The notes beneath the pieces are model-generated. The model did not search any database. It saw nothing but the letters and a program-made list of their open reading frames with translations, and was not told where the DNA came from. From Cylindrobasidium torrendii FP15055 ss-10 (lineage: Eukaryota; Basidiomycota; Agaricomycetes; Agaricales; Physalacriaceae), in contig KN880521.1 in the NCBI GenBank assembly GCA_000934385.1, positions 26,579 to 90,578 of the forward strand: a stretch of 64,000 nt of DNA, read 5' to 3'. The translations under genes were made by a program, and so were the position numbers. Positions 21,921-34,389 of the stretch are shown here, in pieces; position 1 is the first letter of the stretch, and the number at the start of each line of letters is the position of its first letter.

Positions 21921-22666
21921 TGAGGAGAGGGGAAATGGGTTTGCTGCTTTATCTATTAACTTATGCATATGCCTAGGCTTGGATTATTTACGACGCGACA
22001 TGATGCTCACGACTACTAATGGGATTAATGACGACCATGTGCTATTTGAATTTCCTCTTGGCTTGGGCGAGTGTGATTCAAGAATGTGAACTCACTTCAG
22101 GCGTGCATGATGAAGGACCTTGAAACTCAAACTGCAGCTTGTTTTCGAGCCCGTGTGTAAGGTAGCCTCGAACAATTTATACCATGTCGGTGTCATCCAT
22201 CGACCCTATTATAGAGATATCTCTGGGATAAATCGTGCTCGTATAGGCGTGGGATGTACTACTCGCTGCCGCAGTTGCTGGACATCTTGAAGGGTACCCT
22301 TTGGCACAAGTGGGATGGGTTTGGGCTCGAGGAAGAGTGTAATACGAGCGGCGGCGGTTGATGAGAGCGGTATTCATATCGTTCACGCGGTAGATTAGAA
22401 GACACTCACTCGATGCTGAATTACCAAGCCACTGCCACTGGAAAAGCGACAAGCAAGTAAATGAGGTCCGTCGAGCAAGCCTTCCTTCAGCCATGATACG
22501 TGATGCATGAACTTGTTTTCGTTTCGCTATTGTGCAATCTCTTTTGAAATGTGTGGCAGCGTGCGCCGCATTCCCAGCATCGGACGGTTCCGTTTGGTCA
22601 AGAATAATACAAGGAAGATTCGGTCCCGCATAAGATGCACGACAGATGTCACTAACGCTGCGTAGG
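21921..22666. other. Intergenic, no supported gene
   Basis: A minus-strand frame starting near 22494 opens with a Trp/Gln-rich stretch but has no splice-consistent continuation. Nothing else is seen. Confidence 0.35.
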
Positions 22667-22674
22667 TATATAAA
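22667..22674 (+). promoter_or_regulatory. TATA box of NTF2-like copy 2
   Basis: TATATAAA, 70 bp before the ATG at 22744. Confidence 0.6.
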
Positions 22675-22743
22675 GCGGGATAATCAAGAATTTACATCTT
22701 GCACGTCAATCTTTCTTTCCCTTCCTCCCCACCACTCGAAACA

Positions 22744-23312
22744 ATGTCCGTCGAGTCCTCCGCATATCTCAAAGTCTTCCAAGAGTTCTGGGCGGCTTTC
22801 GAGCAGCACGACTATGAGCAGTGCACTACGATGATGGCAGACGACTTCCAGTGGATGATCAAGCCGAAATCACTCCAGTACGAACCACTTCGACGCGATG
22901 TCTGGAAAGCGATGGTCACTGCGCTGTTTGGAGAGGGATTTGAGAAAGGCAAACCTAATGTGAGTATGAGGACGACACCAAACGCTCTTTGAACTTAGAG
23001 CGTGCAGTTCACGATTTCGGAAGTCTTCGAGACGGCGGCGGAGACACCAACAGTCATAGGACATGTAAGCGCACGTATCTCACGACAGGAATAAGGTGGA
23101 ATAATCGACTGCCACAGGTCGAGAGCAATGGGACATCGCTCAAAGGAAACGAGTTACGCAACGAGTATGTCTTTATCGCCAAGTTCGAGAAGGGAACGGC
23201 GCAAGGGAAGTTGCCGAAGCTACAAAGCATGATGGAATTCATGGACTCGAAGATAACCTCAGAGTTTATGCAGAAGGAGCAGATGTCTGGCGAAGCTGTG
23301 AGCTCCGTCTGA
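22744..23312 (+). CDS. NTF2-like (SnoaL-like) small protein, copy 2
   Basis: Paralog of 15905-16457, in the opposite orientation. ATG 22744 begins MSVESSAYLKVFQEFWAAFE, then QHDYEQCTTMMADDFQW. Exons join as GKPN/FTISEVFETAAETPTVIGH/VESNGTSLKGNELRNEYVF, with both introns at the same sites as copy 1. The last exon contains KFEKGTAQGKLPKLQSMMEF and ends after EQMSGEAVSSV. The conserved second half (S.GT..KGN.LR.EYV..A.FE) suggests the same fold and perhaps the same ligand pocket. No function can be assigned. There is no signal peptide. Confidence 0.8.
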
Positions 23313-23768
23313 TCCAGAGGACTCGATGGGACGGTAAAATCAGACCTTTGGAGGTGTATAGGGAAAGTACTTATGTAATCGGAAGGAAGTTTTGTCGCTG
23401 AATATGTGTGTCAAGCGTCCTAGCTGATGGTTCGCTTGCGAGTAAAAGTCTGCGACTCTGGTTCAAAGTGTCAATGATGCCATCACTGGAGATTGTGGCA
23501 AGCCGAATCTGAGCCGAATCATGCCGCGGCACTGCTCCATTGTTCTGGTTCGGCAGCTTTCCTTTCAACCACTACACATATGTCGACAATTCGTCCTTTT
23601 TTCCTCTCCCAATTTTTCAGAAACACGCGCGAAATATGCGCTCTCCGGGGAATATGCGGCGACACGTGCACGCTAGCGTCTTCTCGAGTGGGGATACAGA
23701 GTCTTTTCTAGCAAGTATAATAGCCGCCTCGGGGCCTACGCAGCGCCCAACATTCTCTCCCTCTTACC
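23313..23768. other. Intergenic, promoter of helicase B
   Basis: No gene is supported. The region upstream of helicase B does not carry the 15-bp repeat seen upstream of helicase A. Confidence 0.4.
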
Positions 23769-26700
23769 ATGGCCTCCAACCTTTGCCCTGGTTTTTTGGA
23801 GAGCGGATCATGCTCGGATACTGCCTGTCGCCGCCCACATTCTGCTTTCCTATGCGAGCTATGCAAGCGCGTATTCCCAGACAAAAACCAATCCATCGCC
23901 CACTTTCAATCCAGAAAACACGCGCAAATCGTCAAAGGTGTTCACCTATGGCTCCATTGCTCTGTATGCGAGAATATTTGCCGCGGAACGCATTGGAAAG
24001 AGCACGTCAAATCGCCTAACCACGCCCGCAAGGCCCGCAAAAAGGGCGTCGATCCATCCATCAACCCGCTCGCTGTCGACAATGTCAACAATCACACTTT
24101 TTGCCCGACATGTAACACCCACGTCCACCAAAAAGAATGGGACGCCCATCCCCAGCGCGCTTCGCACCGCGCCAAGGCTACATTCGAAGTACTCTCCGCG
24201 GTCTTGCACTACTCTGAGCAGGATAAGCACGGCGTCATCGTGGACGGCCAATTTGACTTTGGCGTCGTCGCTGTGGATGGGGCCAGTGTCGGCATCACCG
24301 CGACGGCCACAGTAACAACCACGGTCCCCCAGCTAACAGTCCGGATGCTTTCTGCCCGAACCACTTCCACCACACCGTATGCATATCTTTCTCCCCATTT
24401 GTTTTGCCTCGCTGACCAGTCCTAGGTTTTCGGTATCGACCAATGGCACCGAGGTGGCATCGGCGTCAAACATCGTGATGACTGTTACTGCGCGACAGTC
24501 TTATGCAGGCGTCGCTGAAGATCGCCTCACCCTCATCTTCGAGGACGTTCAGCTCGGCACACGTTTTGCGATCACCAAACCTCTCCGTATTGTCGTTGGA
24601 ACCGACACGGCGCGGTCTCAAGCTCAGTCGTCCGCTCCGTACAAGCCCAAGCGCCGGTCCGAACGTCATCCCGAGCATGATATCGAGCCTGGCGAGCGTC
24701 CTCCTTCGCTAAACAGCATACGATACATTGTGACGCTTCCGCAAGCCCTCCTTCCTGCACCCATCAAGGACATTCTGGATTTTGGTTCCCTGCAGCAGAG
24801 AGTGGGGCGAATTCGCGCCATCCACCTTCCGGCAACATTGTCCGTCAACACGTACTCGCAGCATTTCCGCACCCTCATTTGGACAGAGGAGCATCAAACG
24901 ACGTGCGTTCATCCTGCGTATTTTCGTTCATCCCACAGCTGATATTGTCGCAGTGTCGACCTTGCGAGATACGACATCGAGCGCGCGACACTGTATAGGG
25001 ACAACACTCATCCCAGTCTCCACTTGTAGGTATACCTTACCAGCATGAAATACACCGCGCTTATACTCCATTTAGCCTCAATGTCCCAGGGCTCGCAGAG
25101 AAACGCCCAAGCGTACTCGTCGGTGCGCAGCGCTGTCATGTTGTGTCTCTCTCCATCTTACCCTTTTTGCAGGAGACAGCATTCTCATTCGTCGCCCGGA
25201 TGCGCCGGAAGGACATTGGTACGAGGGCTTTGTTCATGTCACCCGCATGCAAGATATCGGGTTGAGGTTTGGCGGCGGCTTCCGACCTATCGCCAAGGTC
25301 GAGTACCATGTCCGGTTCAGACTCAACCGCATCCCTCTGCGAAGGCAACACCAAGCTTTGGACACCGCTTTCGCTCCCTCCCGTCTGCTGTTCCCACCGG
25401 CGCCGACGCCTCAAGTTCCACCGAGTTCCGACGTCGTTCTTGACTTCCACAATGGATTCGTCGAACAGAACGACAGACAGAAGCTGGCTGTTGGCTGCAT
25501 TGTGCGCATGCCGGCTGGGTCGTCCCCATTCGTTCTCTTCGGACCGTGAGTGGTTGTGGCTCAGTGTCGGCTGCATGGATACTTACCTTAATACTTAGGC
25601 CGGGCACAGGGAAGACCGTGACCATTGTCGAAGCCATTTTGCAAGTTCTTTTCCTCAAGTCAGACGCCAGGATTCTCGCATGTGCACCGTCGAATTCAGC
25701 AGCAGACCTCATCGCCGAGCGACTTGGACAGAGGCTCACGCCTGATGAACTATTCCGCTTCTATGCGCCCTCGCGCCCTCAAATTGCGGTACCCGACGCC
25801 GTGAAGCGGTTCACCTACGTCGCCCCGAATGGACATTTCTCTGTCGAGTCAGTGGACGCTGCAAAGAACTTCAGAGTTTGTGTCACGACATGTGTATCCG
25901 CGTCCGTGTTCTTTGGTATCGGTGTTCCTCGCGGCCATTACAGCCACATCTTTATCGACGAGGCGGGACAGGCGACGGAGCCGGAGACTATGATCTCCAT
26001 CAAGACCATGGCCGACAATAAGACCAATGTAATCCTGTCGGGGGACCCGAAGCAGCTCGGCCCCATTATCAGGTCGCCTGTGGCGAAGGAGCTCGGCTTG
26101 GAGGTTAGTTATGTCGAGCGGCTCATGCAGATGGATGTGTATGACCCCGTTCGCGGACACGGCCAAAGGTGAGTTTGCTTCGGACATCATCTTCCAACGC
26201 ATCTGCTCACATTCTCTTCAGCGTCGTCAAGCTGACCCGGAACTTCCGCTCGCACCCCGCTATACTCGACTATCCAAATGCGAAGTTCTACAATGGCGAC
26301 CTCGTCGCGTGCGGCCCGCCTGCTCAAATCAACGTGTTCGTCAATAGCGCGATCTTACCTCCCGCGGGGAAGAAGTTTCCCGTCATGTTCATCTCAATGG
26401 CTGGCAAGGACGACCGCGAGGCATCGTCGCCCTCTTTCTTCAACCAAGAGGAGATCTCAATGGTCGAGAAGCTCATCAAGGATATCAAGGGCGACACGGA
26501 CATGAACATCGGTATGAATCTCAGTCTGTTGTGTCTCCGCTCGAAATTCACATGAACACCAGACGATGAGGACATTGGTGTGATCGCGCCGTACCATGCT
26601 CAAGTGGTGAAGATTAGGAAGATGCTCAAGGACACTGCAAGTGGTGTAAAGGTCGGCTCTGTAGAAGAGTTCCAAGGCCAAGTAATCATCACTCTTGTTG

Positions 26701-27154
26701 GATACTGCGACACGCTGACGCTGCCTACAGGAAAAACCCGTCATCATCGTGTCCACAGTGCGAAGCTCCCAGGAGTTTGTCAAATACGACTTGCGCCATA
26801 CGCTAGGCTTTGTCGCAAACCCTCGCCGGTTCAACGGTGCGTTAATCTTCGAGATACACTCTAAGCTATTGCTGATGCTTTTTCTCTGCAGTCGCTGTCA
26901 CTCGGGCCAAGGCGCTTCTCGTCGTCGTCGGTGACCCCATGGTTCTCGGGCTTGACCCTCTGTGGCGCGCATTCCTGAACTATGTGCATAACGGGGGAGG
27001 ATGGACGGGGAAGCCGATCTCTTGGGACCCTAGTCTACCGGTGGATGATACAGGAAGGTACGATGAGGCTGTGAGGGAAGCCGCACAAGAGAATATGAAC
27101 GAGCTCGTAAGGCTGATGGAGGAGTTCACGCTTGGTAATATGTCTGAGGAGTAG
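23769..27154 (+). CDS. MOV10/SDE3-type SF1 RNA helicase with zinc-finger N-terminus, copy B
   Basis: Full-length paralog of 10704-14068. It starts [20 protein letters not shown] with the same CCCH finger (C-x8-C-x4-C-x3-H), followed by three C2H2-like fingers ([27 protein letters not shown]). The middle region shares YKPK..ER HPE..IEPGE.PP and [13 protein letters not shown]. The helicase motifs are all present: FGPPGTGKT (split by an intron), [55 protein letters not shown] and [20 protein letters not shown]. Motif V carries EK where copy A has ER. Intron positions are largely shared, with an extra one before [20 protein letters not shown]. The C-terminus is [20 protein letters not shown]. Both copies look active. 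The copies differ most in the fingers, which hints at different partners or RNA targets. Confidence 0.9.
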
Positions 27155-28067
27155 TTGTTTTGTATATAGTTGTTTATATCTTGATAGTTAGGGATTCATT
27201 GTAGCAGACTTAGTCAGCATTCCAAATGATACTTAAATAGTTTGATTGTCGCTAAAGAGGAGAACATCGTGTTCGTTTATTGACAACTCGTGTGTACGCA
27301 GGGGAAAGTTTTGAAAATGTCTGTGGTCGCTGTAATACAGCCCCGGGACTCGGACGATGCCTAGAAGACCCCCGAGTGTTGTTGACGATGGACTCGATAA
27401 AAAAAACCAATTGCTGACAGGTGTATGAATCCTGTTTCTGTATATCTTCTCCCGATGAAATCGTGTCTCCACTTAATCCCTGTATAGAATATACTACACT
27501 GAATTACACTCCATGCGCCTGGCCATTGGTGATTTCATACGAGGTACCGACTTGATGTAGCTCATTAAATCATCAAGTGAAGGCGTCGAAAGTTTGACCA
27601 AAGGTCATGCTATGCGTGGTCAGAATCAGGCGACGACAAGTTTTGATGGATGCCGTTACTACGGCACGCAGAGTTTGGATACCACGTGATCGTGTGAACC
27701 ATCGGCATCTGTGCTCGGCACAGCGAATCGCGTTCGTGAGCATACATCGTATGTTGAGGAAATGCTCACAAACTCGGAAGGGTCCACTTCTTCAGGTCCA
27801 TGGAATGAACCTTTCGCCCCGCAGGTCATGCAGACTATGTACAAGACGCAAGTCAGCATAGATATCACTGCTGCTGCGAGTGAAGCATTCATTGCGTCGT
27901 AATATTTCTATAGATTCTCTTAGATGAACACGGGATCCCAAGCTTTGCGGGCGGCTTCGTCTGCATGCAGTGATAAAACAATAAATTCATTCGTTATATA
28001 TAAGTACACCCTCCACGAGCGTCAAGCAGCCCCTCCACATTCGGTGGCATATACCGAATGTGCTCCC
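27155..28067. other. Intergenic between convergent genes
   Basis: The 3' regions of helicase B and of the minus-strand C2H2 gene. Two short frames near 27600-27900 have no support. Confidence 0.4.
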
Positions 28068-29268
28068 TCAATACATCTCCTCGTCACTGTCATATACTTC
28101 GACTTTGCGATCTACATGGTCCAAGTGCCGTGCAGGAGAAGGGAAGGACGAGCTTGTGGATGATACAGACGACGTTCGGGATCGGGAGGCTCGGGAGGGG
28201 AAAGTAGAGCATGAGGATTGTGTCGGCGGAGGGCTGGGATAACCAAGCTGGGAGATGGAGGGGGACATACTCGAACTGGAAGTCGAAGTTGTCGGTGAAC
28301 TAGGATGGGATTGCGCGGTCAGTACCAGCAACAAGAATATGCGTAGAGTAGACGCACACGTCGTAGTCGTTGAGAAGCATTGCGATAGAAATCCTCCTGG
28401 AGGCTGTATATGGATGTTGTGGTGGCTGCTCAACGCTGCGAGTGTGGATGCGAGTTCTGTGCTTGTGCAGTCCGGAGGGGGTAGTACATGAATAGTGGCA
28501 GCCAGGTCGGTCGCAGCTATAAGAGCGCTTGTCATCATGCCTCAGGCGGTGAGTGGCCATGTCTTGGGGTCTTGAGGCCGTGTGCTTGCAGCCGGGCCAG
28601 TCGCAGACATAGGACTTGGCACTAACGTGACCGGTGGACTTCTGGTGGCTGGTCAGGGTTGCGGCAAGAGCGGCAGAGTAGTTGCATCCAGGCCAGTCGC
28701 ATTGGTACGGTTTTTCGCCCGTATGTACGCGCCGGTGGGTCTTGAGAGTGAATGGAGCCGCCGCGAGGTATTCACAGCCTGGCCAATCGCATTTGAGGTT
28801 CTTTTCCCCAGTATGCTTGATACGGTGCCGTGCGACGGTTTGTCGAGCATGTGCGGTGTAGTTGCAGTCGGGCCAGTCGCAGGCAAAAGGCCGTTGTATG
28901 TGTATCCGCCGATGTGCAGCAAGGTTGCTCTTCCGCGGGGAGGTATAGTCGCAGCCTGTCCAGTCACATGTAAGTAGTCTCTGTGCAGGTTTTTGCTCTG
29001 GTTCGTGGGCACTATCCCGGTGGTTATCCAAATCCGCCTGTGTCGCGCCAGAGAATGAACATAGAGGAGCAGAACAGCGGAAAGATGGCTCTGGGCCCTC
29101 GTCGGTGCCCGTTTCGGAGGGCGCATCGATATTTGTTTCGGTCGGCACGTCCGTGTGGCTGGAGGAGAGCGAGGCACTCATGGATGACAGTGAAATGTCG
29201 AGCCTCGGGATGATGACGGTGAGAAGCAACCGCGCCAACGTGATCGCATCAAGGGCCGTGTCGATCAT
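28068..29268 (-). CDS. Seven-finger C2H2 zinc-finger protein, copy 1
   Basis: A probable DNA-binding nuclear protein. Exon 1 (28358-29268) carries seven C2H2 fingers, five of them with a CDWxGC knuckle (CDWTGCDY, CDWPDCNY, CDWPGCEY, CDWPGCNY, CDWPGCKH) and TGEKP-type linkers (HTGEKNL, HTGEKPY). The first finger (FRCSAPLCSFSG) and the last (YSCDRPGCHY) are more divergent. A 58-nt intron (28300-28357) precedes a Ser/Pro/Thr-rich exon 2 that ends in the acidic EVYDSDEEMY. ATG 29268 was preferred because the residues after it (ITLARLLLTVIIPRLDISL) resemble the start of the paralog at 40503-41619; the ATG at about codon 30 is an alternative. No second regulatory domain is recognised. Confidence 0.8.
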
Positions 29269-30050
29269 TGGGTACGCGAACTTCGAACCTCCGTACTTAT
29301 TGGGCCTAGCGGCATCTAGCCTGCGAATCGACCCTTCAAATCATGACCAAGGTGTAAATCTTCTGCTTCCACCACTTGGTTTTCCTGTTTCTTACTTGCT
29401 TACGATTCTTACAATACAAGAGCTTCGCGCTTGTAGCGAATCAAATAATGGCAACATGTCCTCGGGTCTCTGTTTCAACAAGCCTCAGCCCGGTAGCTTA
29501 ACTCGGGACTTGTCGAGTGATGACCGTGAGAACAGGAAGTCCGGGTCTGTTAGATCATATAACATTCATCATGCAATGGGTTGACGGTTTCAACCCAGTG
29601 TTACTGTAGACAAAATTTGCTGTTGCTGCTACATAAGTCTGAGCATGATAGCTGGGCCGTGCGATGGAGTGTATTCATGAGCGGGCATTATTAGTATTGC
29701 CCAAGCTCGTCGAGCGACGACTCAAAGTTGAGCATTTTTGATGCAAGACAGCGCTTTGAGGTATATTATAATACGGTATAACAAAATATCGAACAACTGT
29801 AATGGCGTGTCCTTTAAAGACATCCCGGCATTCCGCACTTGCCGGTCGGTCTACCTGTAGTCATTCTGGTGTACATACAAGTTAAGGTTGTGAGTGACCA
29901 AGCTCAAGCTTGAAGAGCTTAAAGGTGATCGATTGATCCGGCGCGGGAACATTCCGGTAATCAATTAGAAGGTCGCGTGGGCGTCCGGCACCGTCTCTCC
30001 TTCCTCGAGCTTGAGCCACTTACATTGGGTAGGCTGTAAATACGACCGAC
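29269..30050. other. Intergenic between divergent genes
   Basis: Shared upstream region of the C2H2 gene (minus) and the F-box-like gene (plus). No further features are supported. Confidence 0.4.
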
Positions 30051-32585
30051 ATGGCCCACCCAACGCGCTCTTTGCGCGCTCGAAAAAAGCCGAAGGTGAC
30101 CGTCAAAACTTCGGACGACGAAGCGTGGCAGGACTCAATGGTAGGTAGGCTTTCTGCCACTCACCTGCATCTCTTCAGTATTGAACTCGCGACATAGGAC
30201 AGCCCAACGGCCTCATCGAGCGACGAAAGCCAATTCTCTGAGTCGAGCACAGCGGCGAAGAAGAAGCCGGTCAGCAAGAAGACGGCGAACAAGAAGACGG
30301 TGAAGAAGAATACTGAGGCGTTCAAGCACGTCCGAGGCCGTCGTGGGCTTCTAGGAGCAGTCAATGACATGCCTGAGGACATCATTTACGAGGTCCGTGG
30401 TTCCTGCATAGCGGTACATGGTTTCTCAGCCATCCCCAGATCTTCTCATGGCTTGAGCCTCGCGATTTACTCCATTTGTCGCGAACGTCAAAGGATACAC
30501 GAGCATTCTTGATGGCAAGACGCGCCGAGCACATTTGGCGTATTGCTCGTACCAACGTCGAAGGCCTCCCTCCCATCCCAGACACTCTTTCTGAACCTGC
30601 ATACGCTAATCTCATGTTCGATTCCCACTGCCATGTCTGTCCGGCCGTATGATCCCTGAATATGATGGCATGCATTGACACTTTCACAGGAATGCTTGCA
30701 ACCGAAGGCAATGCATGTAGATTGGCAGTCTTTCGTTCGCGTGTGCAAACGCTGTCTCAAGGAGAGCGAGATGTACGAGCCCATGTCCCACCCTGTTGCA
30801 GTCACTAACTGATATCTCGGCGCAGATTCACAACTGAGAGAGCCGGTGAAGTAAGAGACCACAGAGTCATGAACTTGCTTTGGGACTATGCTCCTCGCAT
30901 CAGACTCCCACTTGCCAAACGCGTGATGATAGGTATGATTGTGTCTGCCTTCGAGGCCGATTTCTCACATATACTGTCGATCAGAAAACAATTGGCACAT
31001 AGATAACTGGCTCAAACTCAAAGATGAACTCGAAGAAATCATAGGGTCGGGATCCGACACAAAGCTAGCGGATTGGCGCGCCAAGCGGCAACGAATGATG
31101 AAGGTTCCTCTACGCATCGACTGATACAGCTAATCATTGCTAATACTGGACAAAGGATGCTGAGGCACTTGAATCGTTTATCGCTCGACGCGGTCAACAG
31201 CGCAAAGAGGATCTTACAGACCTCCGCCGACAGCGTCGCGAAGCGTGAGTTTTCATTGCCAACCACCGAGACGAAAACTAAATCGTTATTCTAGAATTAT
31301 CGAAAAGTTATCCTCGCTTGGTTGGGGCGAAGAGTTAAAGACAAACACTCGCGACTTACTATCTTCGCACAAGTCCGTCAACCAGCCGAGAGCCCTGACC
31401 CAGCGCAGTGAGTGTTTTTGTGGTCGTTCGCTTTGTACCAAACCGACCGTTTACCATGTAGTATGGAACAACATTGAAACTGATTTGCTCGAGTTCATGA
31501 AGACCACCCAGGAAGCTCGACTCCTTGTCCAAAAAGAAAACGCCATAAAGACTCGGCTCGCCAATATCCGCGCGTTTTACCACACCTTCATCGGAAGCCA
31601 GCTGGAAGAAGTAGTGTTCCCTCCGATTTCTGACGTTGTTCATTCGTCACCCTTTCATGAACTCATCTTCGAAACTCCTTTCCATCTCACGATAGAAAGG
31701 GAAACGTTTGTCGACGCGCTGGAGGCGAACATCCCGAGCATCGCGAAGGACTGGAGGGAGGTGAACACCCTAGCGCTGCAGGAAAAGCTTCGGCTGGCTG
31801 GCCGTCCCACCGACCTCAGCTTGGCTGTCTCGCTGTTTAGATGTACCGGCTGTCGCCTAATTGTGCCTTTTTCGGCAGCTCTTCAACACTCTTGCTGCTC
31901 GCTTGAGCCATGGACGATGCGCTATGACCAGGAGGACTTCCGCTACAATATAGCAAAACTCTCTGTGCATCCGTTATTGGATGTCGTCCGTCGCGTTATC
32001 GAATGTTGTGGGCTCGACGCGGAAACCGCTACGATGGAAGACATGGATCGAGCAGACGTCTTCCTTACATGCGCTGTTTGCAATAAACGCGGGTCGAAGC
32101 GGGATTGGGTCAGCGCTGAGAACCCAACGACATGGGCGATGCGATGGATAACAGCGGTGGTAAGTTACTACTCCATTGCAGCATCGACACCGTCTCAACA
32201 CGACTGCTTTAGGACCATTGGCATCCGGATGACAAGGACGGAAGCCCGGAGTATTCTCTCCTGACTGACCCAAAGCATGTCAAGAAGGCAAGGCTACTGG
32301 AAGCTGCAAGACTCGAGACTATGGGGACGGGTGTCTGTAAGCTCTGTAAACACGTCTGCCGCCCAATGGACTGGGTGGCCGCGGAGAAGCATCTACTGGA
32401 AGCGTACGTTTTCTCGTTGGCATCCGAAGCGCGTCTCACAGTATCTGCATAGGCATAACATTGAAGCTGAAGCTGAAGACGCAGTGCCAATCAAGCACTG
32501 GCGCCTGCCACTAAAAAATTCACGCACTGGCCCGAATGACGTTCATAACGTCGGACGGGCCGATTTGGAGATTCCCTATGGTTAA
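30051..32585 (+). CDS. F-box-like protein, family 1, copy 1 (full length)
   Basis: A predicted F-box-like protein of about 670 aa in eleven exons. The N-terminus (MAHPTRSLRARKKPKVTVKT) is Lys-rich, probably a nuclear signal. The F-box-like core reads VRGRRGLLGAVNDMPEDII, then across an intron IFSWLEPRDLLHLSRTSKDT, with an AEHIWRIAR end; such domains bind Skp1 in SCF ubiquitin ligases. A conserved SEPAYANLMFDSHCH/ECLQPKAMHVDW..CKRC block follows and looks zinc-binding. A coiled region (DLTDLRRQRREA) leads to SHKSVNQPRALTQR/VWNNIE. The C-terminal half has further Cys pairs (CTGCRL, CAVCNKRG, CKLCKH). Introns with GTCCGT donors occur here and in other genes of the window. The target protein is unknown. 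It is convergent with copy 2, with 245 bp between stops. Confidence 0.8.
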
Positions 32586-32830
32586 GAGCTATGCGGTATC
32601 TGCGTACGTTTGACTTATCCGTTTGCAGGTGCAGACCCGGCACTTGTCCAGGCTATTCTTGCTCTTATGTCGTGATGTGGGCCATACTACGCTTTGCGTC
32701 TCAGTAATTCGAATTCATGGTATTGTAGAAGTCAGTAAGTAATGTCTACCGTCTTGATTAATGTACCGTATCTTCTTTGAGGCATTGTTCTTTGAGTGCA
32801 TGCTAAGTGTTTGCGTTGCTAGATAATTCG

Positions 32831-34389
32831 CTATTGCAGCGCGCCCGTTCCAACGTCTACCACTCTCACTGGTATACCAAGGGCATTGTTCCTTGTCTCG
32901 TGTAGCGATAAACTCTCCTTCCTCTCTCGCTGCATGATCGCGAGTAGCTCAGGTTCGATGTTCTTCCAGACTAGGATTCCGTGTCAGTATATTCTTTGAA
33001 GCTAAGGGAAAGGATAACTTACTACGATCAGTAAGAGCTCTCGGCTGGTTGACAAGCTTGTGCTTGCTCAAGGATTTGCAAAACTTGGGCGTGAGCTCGG
33101 CCCCCCACTCGACCTGGAGCTTGGCGATGATACTGAAGAGGTGGCTGTTATATGATACACGCAGTGAGTCCGACAATATAGACGTACGCGAGAAAGCGGT
33201 CCCCGCGAACTTGCCAGAGGTCGTGCCTACGGCGCTTAGCTCGAAGTTTGAGAAATTTATCAATCTTTGCGGCATCCTTGGAGATTGTATGAGCCTTACA
33301 CCAGAATAGATCAAGTCTGAATATCTCACGTCTTGCACGACCTTGTGTTTCTTTTCCCACTCAGCGAGTTCATTTGCATTTTGCGAAATTGCGTATACTT
33401 CGTCCCGCATACGATTCCATGTGTCCATGTGATAAAACACTGTCGAAAACATAGTTCAGAAGAGAGAAATCGACAAATAGAAGTCAGAATCGTACCAGCA
33501 GCGTCAATCTGAGACCCGGTGTACTCGATTTTCGGTACATGCTTGTAGAGCATAACAAGAGCAATATTGCGCCCGTGGTATGCCGGTTGATCTGTATATC
33601 TAGAGCAAGGATATGAGACCATATCGAAGAAATATGAAATACCAAGGTACTTACATTTGCCCCGCAAGAAGGCAGTCTGCACAGAGGCGAAGACGTGATT
33701 CCCAGTCTGCGTGTCGAGCACGATGAACGAAACATTCCTAAGAACATTCAGCTGTCATGAAAATACTTGCAAAATAGTAACGGACATGGCAAAAGGTATC
33801 GAACACCAGACTAGCGTACGCAGGCTCGGACATGTCATGCGGGAGTGGCGGGAGGTCGGGCACCATCGAACGAGCAGCCCGCCATATGTACTCCGAAGGC
33901 TTCCTCATCAAGACTGCTCGAATATCCTTGGAGGTGCGTGACAATGACACAAGGTCTCCGGGCTCAAGACGGGAAAATATCTAGACATGTGAACAAAGAG
34001 CCCAATGTAACAAAGAACCGGGACATACTTCAAATACGACGTCCTGAGGAAGTTCTTTGACTGCCTGAAGAACCCCGCGCCGCCCACGGACACGTCTGAA
34101 TGCTTCCCTAAGAGCGACTTCTTCATCGTCGACTACCTTCTTGGGTTTGGCCTTCGATGTCGCCTTCTTGTTCTTTCGCCCCGGGACACTCATTTTCTCA
34201 GTGGCTTCATCATTAAAATCATTGCCTGCCCTCGCCGCTAGATATCATGCTCGGTTATAATCTATGACGGCAAAGCTGCTACTTACATTTCTTAGATCTC
34301 GCCACCTTAGCAGGTCTAGCATCGTCTGAACCGTCGTCTGTATATTTGCGTTTCGTTGCAGCACGTTTCGGACGTGTGTTGGAAGCCAT
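32831..34389 (-). CDS. F-box-like protein, family 1, copy 2 (C-terminally truncated)
   Basis: Paralog of 30051-32585 and 43444-46022 in nine exons, about 390 aa. It starts MASNTRPKRAATKRKYTDDG with a basic N-terminus and continues across an intron into VRGRRGVLQAVKELPQDVV, then IFSRLEPGDLVSLSRTSKDI and EYIWRAAR. SEPAYASLVFDTFCH/ECFVHRARHADW..CADC is kept, as is KHKLVNQPRALTDR/VWKNIEPELLAIM. After that the frame runs into a short unrelated tail (RNNALGIPVRVVDVGTGALQ) and stops. The roughly 250 C-terminal residues with the Cys pairs, present in copies 1 and 3, are missing. Phases are consistent in every exon, so it may still be expressed, perhaps as a truncated regulator. Confidence 0.75.
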
